Positions 36,140 to 46,620 of a DNA stretch of 64,000 bases are shown here, in pieces (position 1 is the first letter of the stretch; the number at the start of each line of letters is the position of its first letter). Under the pieces are notes generated by a model, which was given only the letters and a program-made list of their open reading frames with translations, was not told the origin of the DNA and did not search any database. The position numbers were made by a program, and so were the translations under genes. Origin of the DNA: Nyssa sinensis (lineage: Eukaryota; Streptophyta; Magnoliopsida; Cornales; Nyssaceae); contig CM018036.1 of the NCBI GenBank assembly GCA_008638375.1, positions 8,711,577 through 8,775,576 of the forward strand. Reading direction: 5' to 3'.

Positions 36140-36490
36140 GGCATAGTATCACTGGTCGGGTTTTGACGTAAAAGCTACAATTAATAAATAGAGGTATCAG
36201 ACCGCTTATATGGCCCAAGACCTTCTTATTCACAACCGATGTGGGATCGTGACATACTCTCCCACCCAAATTCGCGACGTCCTCGGGGCGGTCAGATATC
36301 AAGGCGGATTTAGGCCCGTTGGAACCCTAGGTAGGCTAGGTTATATGGTTATCATATGGTCATTGGAGTCTCTAATATCACTGTTACGAGTTGGATTCTG
36401 ACCTAAAAACTGTAACTAATGAATAGAGGTACTGAATTGCTTATATAACCTAAGACCTCTCTACTCATGATCGATATAGAATCACGATAG
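36140..36490. repeat. Diverged pair of direct repeats, about 235 bp apart
   Basis: The block at 36145-36255 ('gtatcactggtcgggttttgacgtaaaagctac...aatagaggta...gcttatat...aagacct...gat-gggatcgtga') recurs at about 36378-36490 with many substitutions. The segment between is comparatively GC-rich (CGACGTCCTCGGGGCGGTCAG). Probably a fragment of a non-coding retroelement region; the open frame across it has no family. Confidence 0.55.
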
Positions 36491-38975
36491 TAGACTTAAA
36501 ACAAGCTTAAAAGAAAATTGCACGTAAGAAAATGAAGAAAACATATCTGAATGAAACAAATCCAAGATGGAGAGAGCCTCTTCCAATCACATGGAAACGT
36601 GAATACTAGCAAACTCATTAGTTAGCAATTCTACAAACAAGGCTACATTACAAAAGTCAAAATATCAAAAAAAAAAAAAAAAAAGAAGATATTTAACAAT
36701 ATATTAAGTTGTTTAATATTTTTATTATAAATTGCAAATGTAACATTTTCACAAAATCATCATTTTCTACTAAAAAAAAAAAACAAATAATAGTATTTTT
36801 GTTTATTTATTTATTTTGAAAAACAGCTAGCATTCCTAACCATTTCATGGTTAAGTTGTTAATTACATGTCCTGGATTTTTTATTTTTTTTTACTTATTT
36901 ATAACCTGACTATGTCAAATTATTTCCACTGATGATATTAAACTAGGTCACTTAAAATAACTATAGTGAAACAAATAAAACTCATGGACTACTCACTAAC
37001 CAGTTGTCAATCATCTCTATTTTAGTCTTTCCAATTAGAGTAGGCAATTGGGTGCAAGAAAACCTTCTACATTTTACTCTTGAAGACAGACTGTATACAC
37101 TGAAAACAAATAAAATATATATTATATTAATGTGGTACCATGTATGTAGGGACAGATACAGGCACTTGATTCTGAAGTTGACATCTCAATCATTTGTCAT
37201 TTTTTAGAGTTAATTTCCTTGAAGCTAATCTCCAAGTCATTACTAATAAGTTGAAAGATGACAGTGAATGAAAAAGCCTCTCTAACCATTTATTTTAAGA
37301 GGGAATTATATTTATATGTATACTATAATTAATTCTCTTATGATTAATACACATAAAAAATAAATTTTTTATTAATTATTATATTATTACATTTTTTTAT
37401 ATCTTTTAATACATGTATATGATTTCGATTCAATATTTAAAAAAAGAAAATACATATAAAATTTAATTTAAGACAAATAAAAATTCATAATATCATTTTA
37501 AAATATAAAAATTATGTTTCATTTGTTTATTCATGTCATAATTTTTCTCACTTATAATACTTTTGACAATTATCAAAATATATTATAAATAGAATATGTA
37601 CAAGTATAATTATTTTATTTCTCTAATAATTAATATTATAAAAGATTTAAAAAAATTAATTACTAAATAATAAACTTATTAATTATTTATCATAAAATTA
37701 AATATGTTCTTTAAAAAATTATTCATTATTAAAAATAACCCTCCATAGCAATCTGAAATTGCAGCTATAAGACAAATAATCTCAGCCATCCAAATTGCAA
37801 CCAACCAAAGCCATTGATGATGTGATTTGGCTCCTTAATGATTGGACGATTGAGATCAACAGGGTTATGGAGTTGATTTTGACTGGGGATGCCGTGTTGG
37901 CTCTTCCACCGTAAATGAAACTAATAATAATACTTAATTAATTTAAACATATTTTATTGCCTTACCTTAACACAGCCTTTACGACCTGTAACTTGACAGA
38001 GTTGTTCACGACAAGAAAAGTAATTATATATTAATGTGACGTTGATTCCTTATCTACCCTTTACAGAAAACATTATATTATTTATAACAGATAAATATTA
38101 TGTATCGAGATTTCATTCGAGATTATAAAATTTATTTTTTATTTTTATAAATATAATTTAAATTTAAAATTTAATGTATGTGTACACAAATTTAAATAAT
38201 TTTCTTTTTTATCGTGTATTAAAAAAATTAAGATTAAAAATGATTTATATATATGTATGTATAAATATATTTATATATGAGTAGTGTGAGTATTTATATG
38301 TATGTATATATCATACTTGTGTCTTTGCTTATTCTACATTTATCATTTTGATATCTAACAGTCTCCGGACCTCATCGTTGATGATTTAATGAAGTTTTGA
38401 AATTAAAACGTGATTTTGGTGAAAATGATGGATTTTTGGTAATTTTTTTAAAACTTGGTTTTGGTTGGGAGACTCACTATTTTTTCTTTCAACTAAATTT
38501 TTTTGTATTTTTAAACAATTTTGACTTTGTATATCCACTAATTGCATGTTACCTAGGATAATGGAATTACTCTTATACAATCTTTACTTTTATGCTATAA
38601 TTATTTATTCATGATTTAGTTTTCAATAATTAATTCTTTAGATTTGAGATTTGCAAAAAGTAAAAGAAAATTTTCTCAACACTCTGAAAAATATTATATA
38701 TATATATATATAGATATATAATATTAAAAGAAATCAGCCCACTCTACAAAATGCCAATTTCAGTGTGTGTTTGCCTCACCAAACCTCTCAGACATCAGAT
38801 AACATATGTAAGTGCAGTTCCTTCTTCCAGATTGTTTCTATACAGCTTTTCAAGTGATAAACTGAACCAGTCTATCTTAATCTCCAGAAAATCAAAGATA
38901 TCGATGCATGATCATCACCTGCACAGGTTTTCAGCTTTTGTATATGCGTCTACCAGAATGGGGCTGACATAACTG
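36491..38975. other. Intergenic upstream of the RING-H2 gene
   Basis: Very AT-rich, no gene supported. A TA run lies at 38695-38712. A 73-codon plus-strand frame at 38751-38972 sits where the promoter or leader of the RING gene should be and shows no domain. A TATA-like word (GATATATATAGG) lies at 38975-38986, about 75 bp before the RING start codon. Confidence 0.5.
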
Positions 38976-39054
38976 ATATATATAGGCATATGTAAAGAGA
39001 TAAATTTTCTGGGATTCTTGTGTTTGGCATGAGGGAAAGAAAGTTGGGGGTGTT

Positions 39055-39486
39055 ATGGTAATGGAAATTGTGATCTCTGTGATTTTGTTGTTTGTGGGTA
39101 TTGCAGTTTTGGTGATTATTCATGTTTGTATTGTTGGGAGGGCTTTTGGGAGGAGTTACAACAATGGAACAATTGTTGTGGAAATGAGTAGCCGTAGAAG
39201 CCCAAGCATGTCCAAAGATGACATAAAGAAATTGCCTTGTTTTGATTACAATTTGGAGGAGGAGGGAGAAAGAAGCCCTGTGGATTGTGCTGTGTGCTTG
39301 GAGAATTTCAAGTTGGGTGATAAGTGCAGGTTGCTGCCAAACTGCAAGCACAGCTTTCATGCTCTGTGCATAGATTCATGGCTGTTGAAGACAGCAGTTT
39401 GTCCAATTTGTAGAACAGGCACTTCTGCAGCAAAGATTGATGGGCAGAGCAGCAATTCTAGAGAAGTTGAAGTTGAATTGGCATAA
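39055..39486 (+). CDS. RING-H2 finger protein, ATL type (143 aa, intronless)
   Basis: Small membrane-anchored E3 ubiquitin ligase candidate. Residues 4-27 are a hydrophobic, Ile/Val/Leu-rich segment (one membrane span at the N-terminus), followed by a basic, Ser-rich linker and IKKLPCFDY, the usual ATL position before the RING. The RING-H2 residues are complete: Cys78, Cys81, Cys97, His99, His102, Cys105, Cys116, Cys119, with the ATL-typical DSWL and CPICR. A single exon is normal for ATLs; 143 aa is at the short end for the family. Met1 and Met3 are both possible starts. The GLD motif is not obvious. Family knowledge: such proteins pair with E2 enzymes through the RING and often act in stress responses; the target is unknown. 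A 66-bp tandem duplication lies just downstream. Confidence 0.88.
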   Translation: MVMEIVISVILLFVGIAVLVIIHVCIVGRAFGRSYNNGTIVVEMSSRRSPSMSKDDIKKLPCFDYNLEEEGERSPVDCAVCLENFKLGDKCRLLPNCKHSFHALCIDSWLLKTAVCPICRTGTSAAKIDGQSSNSREVEVELA

Positions 39487-39554
39487 ACAGAGAGGTGAGG
39501 ACTTGAATTTGAGATTGAATTGAGTTCCATATATATCCTCTGTTTCTGTTCTCA

Positions 39555-39590
39555 ACCTGTTGTTTAGTTTTTTTTTTTTTTTTTTTTTGT
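39555..39590. repeat. Poly-T tract in the RING gene 3' region
   Basis: A run of about 22 T about 80 bp after the stop codon, in the likely 3' UTR. Confidence 0.8.
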
Positions 39591-39666
39591 GTAAAGTCGA
39601 AGTTTCAGAAAATCTGGTTTTCAGTGGTGGTCTTGTTTGCAGCTGGTTGTGCAATTACAACAGCAT

Positions 39667-39798
39667 GTAAGTTTAGATCAATTGCTAGTTCTGGTTGATC
39701 AAAACGTAACATTCTTAGAATAGTGTTACTTTGTAAGTTTAGATCAATTGCTAGTTCTGGTTGATCAAAACATGACATTCTTAGAATAGTGTTACTTT
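39667..39798. repeat. 66-bp tandem duplication
   Basis: Two adjacent copies (39667-39732 and 39733-39798) of a unit starting GTAAGTTTAGATCAATTGCT and ending in 'agaatagtgttactttg', differing at only two or three bases. The near-identity implies a recent event. A third, partial echo ('attgctagttttgcttgatgaaaacatgaca') lies at 39878-39908 beyond a TA/GA microsatellite. Confidence 0.9.
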
Positions 39799-39827
39799 GT
39801 TTCCAAATTAATTGTGTTTTAGCCTTA

Positions 39828-39830
39828 AAT

Positions 39831-39878
<48 letters not shown>
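39828..39878. repeat. TA/GA microsatellite
   Basis: About 11 TA units followed by about 14 GA units. Confidence 0.9.
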
Positions 39879-39879
<1 letters not shown>

Positions 39880-39884
<5 letters not shown>

Positions 39885-41900
39885 GTTTTGCTTGATGAAA
39901 ACATGACACAATTAGACTAGATTTTACATTGTTTGTGTTAAACGCACCCAATCTCCACGTCGAATTATTTTCCTCAATTGCGAGACTTCATGGGTTTTTC
40001 CTTTTCAATTTTGTGTAAGTTTTCAGAGTTCAATAATGAGAGACTTCACGAGTTTGTTTTTTTAGATAAAAGTGTCTTTGCACTATTTTTCTAAGTCCAT
40101 TATTGATATATCTTGCATTCGATGTGGGATGTCAATATTCTCACCTCGAGGTTGGAACGAACCTAATCCTAATATCATGTTAGACTTCCGTGACTTTGAT
40201 ACCATGTTAGACACAAACCCAATTCTCATTTAAAAGTATTGTCTGTTTTATTCTACAACTCAACTAGAGAGTCTAAACTTTTAATCCAGTGATAAGACTT
40301 CATGAGTTTTGCTTCTTTTAGTCTTATGTCCAAAAGACGCTTCTATTAAAAATGTCATGTACCATTTTTTATAAGTTTATTATAAACATCGTTTATATTT
40401 GATGTGAAATGCCCCCTTTAATGATTATGATAAAGAGCACACACTGGACCTGACCCATTAATCATCATCTCATCTGGCGCGAAGCAAAAAGAAAGGTCCC
40501 CCCTTCCTTCCCAGCCCAGCCGCCCCTCCCCCCCCCTAGCAGCCTACCTACTCATGCTCGTCAAGTAGTTGATATTATTCCTTCAGTAACAGAACTTCTT
40601 ATTTTAGAAGATGAATCTATCAAATTTAGAAATCGAAAGATTTTTCTTTCTTTCAACTGATTTCAATTTAATTGTGTTTTAAGTGGGTGAAAACTTTGTT
40701 ATAATAATTTGGGCCAGCCGAAGGCCAGAAAAATGCCATTAAAAAATTTAAAATGAAAAAATTGGCATTAATATAATAATGAAATGGGTATTATTTAGGG
40801 GATATGCAAGGGATTTAGTTTAGGGGTCAAAATGGTGAAATATTTGGCATCTCCATCTCCATGGACAAAGACGTGTGGTTTTATGTGTTGTCTTTTTGTA
40901 CTGATTTGTTCACTGTTTTTTCTTACTTATGATAGGGGTTCGGTTTGACATTTTAGCTGATGAATCGCGATGATTTCGGGAATTTTCTTTTTTTTTCAAT
41001 GATTAGGGTTACATGGATTCTGGCTTTGTTTTTTTTTTTTTTTTTGATGAATCTGCCATGTTCTTCCCTTCCCTTGAAAGCTTAATCAGCTTTAGTTTCA
41101 TGAGTTGATTGCGGGATGATGGATCTGCCATTATTATGCAGATGAGATGCATTTCAGGATTTTTTTTTTTATTTATGATTAGGGTTATATTGAATTATTA
41201 AATAAATATTTGTAATTAATCAGCTTGTATAGATAATATAAACTAAATTTTTATGGTCTCTGCAACCGGCAAATGCAGGGAGATACAGGGAAGGTGCCCC
41301 TTAAAAATTTAGATATTATATTTTTTATTTTTTATTTTGTTAAAAATTTTTAACAAAATAAATCTTGGCGTCTATTTTTTTTTATATAGTCAAATGAATC
41401 TTCTCAAATTTTAATGCCTGCAATTTAACCCTCTCAAAATTTTGAATATTGTGTTTTCTACCACTAGTTTTATTATAATTTTTTTAACAAAATCAGACGC
41501 CCCCAAAAAAAAAAATTTATATATTCATATGAACCTCTTAAATGTTAATGCATACAATTTGACTCCCCTAACTAAAATTTATAAATCCATCACTCTCTAA
41601 CTCCAACTCTACTTTATGTTTGTTTAATGGACAAGTATGATTTCTTGTGTGATATAAATGGGTGTGGCTCTGGAAAATTCTTGAATGGCAATGCATCTTT
41701 TTGGTCCTCCTTTTTTAAGTACCATAGCACATATATAAAGTGTCATTAGAAGAACACACAGTAATATGGTGCTCTAGACCCAATGAAAAACATTTGTGGT
41801 TGTGGCATACACACACACACACACACGTATATAATGATGGGGGAGTGGATAATCGAAGTCATATCAACTGCATAATAAATGGTTATGTATATATAATCGA

Positions 41901-41931
<31 letters not shown>

Positions 41932-43162
41932 ACACTCTATCTGAGACATGCAAAATATCTTGTCCTGGTGCTTTTTGGATGTCAACTTTGTAGATTGAGC
42001 TTGAAGAACACTCTACCTGGGAGGGTTTTAGCTGTGGGAATTAATCCAATGGTCTCAAGTACGGTTCTTTCTTTAAACTAGCCTTAAGAAGAAAGTGATG
42101 GCTAGCCCAACTAACAAAATCTATAGATTCTCATTATCGGATTCAAGATAATATCACAACTCCATGTGAGGGTTTATAGGCTGCGGAATGACTATTCTTG
42201 AACCATTCTAAAGCCCTGTTTGGATTGCGCCAGAACACATGTTATTGCGCAGAAACATAGTATAGTCAAATGCCTAGAGCTCTTGGAATAGAAGACGAGA
42301 AATAATCAAGACAACTTGAGACTTCTTTAGACCCATATAATGCTTGATAATCCATTGAGCCTTCCCCAATTGTTTTACCTTTGCCAACTTTCCCCACTAA
42401 ACATAGCATTCAACTCCCAACCCCCAACCCCTTCCTCCAACCCAAATATAATTGCCTCTCTCACATTTCATGATTAAAATGCAAGTCTGATCATTCTCGA
42501 AATTTTGTTACTGCACGCAAAACCAGCCATCAAGTCAGAGGAAGACCATCCAAATCATGGGAATGGCAGTGTATTTTGAAATGTAGGGAGGTATTGGGTC
42601 TCAATGCTTGGTCAACAAACAAAGGCAGGGCTACCTTAAAGCTCACCAACAATCAAGGAGAAAAGATAATACACAATCATCCTAAAAGCCATATTGCCAT
42701 TGATTGTCCCAATAAATCATATGCCTAGCAGCCTAGGATCCCCTAGTTACGCCCACGTATTTATCGGGGCTCGTGGAGTGGCCCACCATAGAATTACGGT
42801 AGCCCTCTGCCCCGTGACACCTAAGAAATTTCAATTGTCTTGAGACTTTTTGAAAAGGCCTGGTTGCATAATTGAGTGTCTTAATATTAGTAATTTCACA
42901 TGATTCATGTTTCCCTATTCAGGCACGGGCAAGTTAGCTCATTGGGTAACATAACTAATTAGATGCTGCAACACCACTGCTAAAGCAAAAAGACCCACAC
43001 CATGCAATGAAGCCCACTTTGAAAGACCATAAATTCCGAAATCTTCAGTTAATGAAACAAAGCCAGAAAACAATCTGCAGTGTGAATAATGAAACCGTGA
43101 CTCGCAGAGAGAGAGAGAGAGAGTGAGAGAGAGAATTAATAATGAAAATAGGTACGCTTGGG
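39880..43162. other. Intergenic between the RING and DSS1 genes
   Basis: No gene supported. At 40110-40260 a block ('cgatgtgggatgtcaat...cctcgaggttggaacg...ataccatgttagacac') looks like a retroelement-derived repeat. At 40490-40550 there is a short C-rich island. At 41290-41590 two diverged copies of a 155-bp unit ('tttgttaaaaatttttaacaaaat', 'aaccctctcaaaattttgaatat') occur; similar sequence lies at 58005-58190. A CA/TA microsatellite is at 41810-41930 and a GA run at 43107-43134. The last few hundred bases are probably the DSS1 3' UTR. Confidence 0.5.
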
Positions 43163-43318
43163 TTATTTCTTCGCAGTATTGTTTTCCAGTTCCCTTCTCA
43201 GCTGCAGAGAGAAGTCATCACTAACATCGTCATCATCCCAATCGTCTTCCCACTGCTGTGTTACTTCTTTTCCTTCTTCCTTCTCATCCCACTCTGCCAT
43301 TCTTATCATTATTAGTAA

Positions 43319-43351
<33 letters not shown>

Positions 43352-45199
43352 TACAAATTTCATAACAAAAGAACAACAGACATGATACAAGGTTCAATCT
43401 AATCAAAAGCACTGTAGATAAATATGTATATTATACAAAGCCAATTTAAATTTTTTTTAATACAAAAATGAGCCCTGCGGAGTTAATTTTTTGTCTGCAC
43501 AAGTAAATCTCTCCAGGCCGGTGCAACAAGCTACTAGATATACAAGCCGGTAAGACATGAGAATCACATTCAAGGTAGGTGGCCCTTGGGATGGGAGTTG
43601 AATATCAGACCTTGGAGATATTATCCAAGCCTCTTCCCAACTCATCCAATCCCAAAAATTAGGCCAATTTCAATATGGTTCTGCACTTCCAACATCATAA
43701 CAAGAGAATGACAGACAGGATAAGCGGTGCATGAAGCCAACTAATCATCAGAACAACATATGAGCATATAGCGCAAAATCTTATTTCAGAAATAAAATTT
43801 AAAATTATGACACAGAAACAATATTATTATTAATGTCTATAATGCCTTACCTTCGCCCCCCTCCCCATCACAAAAAAAAAAAAACCAATAAAAAAGCTAA
43901 AATAAAAAATAAATAAATAATGCTTCGGTTGTCTTTTTCTCAGCCAATAAATTCACACGTTGTGCAAGATTAAAGAATATTTCTTTACTTAACAGACCAA
44001 CATTGCAAAGTAATCACTTGTCAAAAAAAAATTTGCAGAAATTTAATCATCAAGAATTGCAATTTCAGCCCTTAAAAAAATAACACCAACTTAGAAAACC
44101 CAACTTTTTAACCATTTTGGTCACACTTTTATAATAATAGACCAAAACTGTTAGTCAACTAAGTGGAGGTTTATTTCAGAATGCTGAAGTGGAAATTAAC
44201 CCAACCAAAGTATTGCGCAATATATCTCCTCCCCTATTTGGCAATAGTGATGATGTAGGACAAGTCCACATCAACACTCCAAGCTATGATAATCCAGTTG
44301 ATGCATGCATATCTAAGAAAGGTCTGTTGGGTTTGATTATTATTGAGTCTTAACTTGAGGCTAAAAGGTTAGTGCAGATAGGGTATTTTAAATGTTTATA
44401 AAGGAGGGTTGGGATTTGTTGGTTTAAATAGGAAAGTAAAGACAATTTTGAGGTTGTTCTCAGGCTGTGAGCAGTAAAGTAACTAGGGCTAATTTGTGTT
44501 CTTTTGGGGGCCAGAGTTGAAGAGTTAAAAGAGGAAAGACAATTGGCTTGTCATTTGGACTTGATAGTTTGTTGGAATTTCAGAATTATGTTGCAAGAAT
44601 TTTTTGGACGACAACCTTCCAGGTAGTGTGGTAGGGGAAAGGTTTAGGGTTCCAAGGTTGTGATTTTAGGTTGATAAACCAAAGAAATTATGGCCTCAAT
44701 GCAGTTCGAACATAGAAATTTGCTTGCATCTTGATTTCTAGACACAAACATAGGTATTGAGTGTCAACATGGACACGAGGTTCCTGACACAGCAACCACC
44801 AAAAATCAAGACAGAGAAATTTAAAGTATCTTATTCCATTCATTTGCTTGGCTAGATACCCATTACCTTGTAATGAGACAGTAATTACATTTCAGTGTTT
44901 GATTAAAACAATTTATGGAATAAGATAGTTTAAACACTTCAATTATTCGAAACAATTCAATCAATTTAAAATGCTTTTGTATATTTATTAAACTATTTTT
45001 AAGGAGATTATGTACATCATATATATGTATATATATATATATATGATAATAAATGATCATGTGTATATGTCATGTGTACATGTTATGTGTATATATATAC
45101 ACACACACACACACACAATATACATATACACGTGCCTGTGTGCCTATATAATAGTGTGTATATGTATATCTTGTGTGTATCCGTGTGTATATACATTAT

Positions 45200-45230
<31 letters not shown>

Positions 45231-45275
45231 GATAATAAATGATCATGTGTATATGTCATGTGTACATGTTATGTG

Positions 45276-45307
<32 letters not shown>

Positions 45308-46580
45308 ATACATATACACGTGCCTGTGTGTCTATATAATAGTGTGTATATGTATATCTTGTGTGTATCCGTGTGTATATACATTATTATGTGTGTATGT
45401 GTGTGCATATATTCCTTAAGCTTTGAGAAGGAATGCTAATCCCATACTATGTAGGAATAGTATTACTGATTGAATGCCCATTCCAACATTCTTTAATGTT
45501 ACCAAACATAGTAATGGAATGAGATAAAGATGATCATTCCATTCCAGAACCCATTTCTGCGTACCAAACGTAGCGTAAGAGTCACAGCTATAAAAACTTA
45601 ATCATTTGTTGACACATGGCATGCATATGTTCTCATATGTCTCCCAAATCATAGGTTTGCAGAGAACAATGGGAAGACCGGAAGAGGAGGAGTAGAAGAA
45701 GAAGAAAGATCACACCTAGCATTATAATGGCATCATAAAATCCTGATAGAGCTTTAAAATTTTTAAGAGTTTCTCTAAAACTTGTTACTTAACTAAAAAA
45801 TTACACAACTATATATAGATTTCCAGACATTCCTAAACTCTATTAGGACTTGAACTCCACACTTAATAACTTAGATGTTTTTAGACTGTTAAAAATTGAC
45901 TAGTACTATCAGGACTAGGACTCTAAAATAAGGGACCTTGACATTTTAACTATTAAGAACATTCTACACCTAATAAAGACGGCATGGAAAGATTCAGTTT
46001 CTAAATTTGTCGGAAAATAAAACTATAGTACAGCAATTATCAAATTATGCTTCACTCGAAAAATTAAGAAAATGTAAGTAAAATTATGCCAGAAAAATAG
46101 TAATATCTAAGACACAAAACTAAGCAGCACGGGACACTGATACGACATGACACAGATACGTAGACATGTTATTTCTCAAAAAAGTAAGACACGAACACGT
46201 TAGAAACACATTGAATATATATAAATTTTTTATATGACCTTATAATAAAAACCTAATGTTATTTCAATTAAACTTGACATAAAAACACACAAATTTAAAA
46301 AATATTATTAAGATATTAAAATAACAAAGCCATTAAATAAAATTAAAGTACTTCTTCATTTAATCATTAACATCCATGATTCAAGTGTCCGGACACGTGT
46401 CCGAGAAGTGTCCGAGAGTGTCGGTGTCCGACACGGACACGTGAATCAAAATAGAGTGTCCGTGCTTCTTAGACACAAAATAAGAATCAAATTAAATCTA
46501 AACCTCATCTGACCTCAAACATATGAAATTTGTAGTTTTCCTATTTTCTTGTTTACATGCTATGCAACAATTTAATTAGT

Positions 46581-46620
<40 letters not shown>

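Noticed and set aside
36210..36401. 63-codon frame in a GC-richer patch
   Set aside because: Lies across a diverged direct repeat and matches no protein family I recognise.
38751..38972. 73-codon frame upstream of the RING-H2 gene
   Set aside because: No family resemblance, lies in the promoter region, and is not linked to the RING frame by a plausible splice.
42213..42260. 'ccctgtttggattgcgcc' as a MITE end
   Set aside because: Similar to TGTTTGGATGG ends, but no partner end or target duplication found.
42900..42960. Possible tRNA gene ('aagttagctcattgggtaac')
   Set aside because: Resembles an A box, but no matching B box, acceptor stem or anticodon arm follows at the right distance.
45010..45439. 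Open frames of 66-109 codons, rich in Tyr, Ile, Cys and His
   Set aside because: They are translations of TA/CA/GT dinucleotide repeats in a duplicated non-coding unit inside the DSS1 intron.
44840..45590. Larger Tourist-like element around the tandem repeat (right end 'accaaacgtagcgtaa')
   Set aside because: The right end looks plausible, but no matching left end was found.
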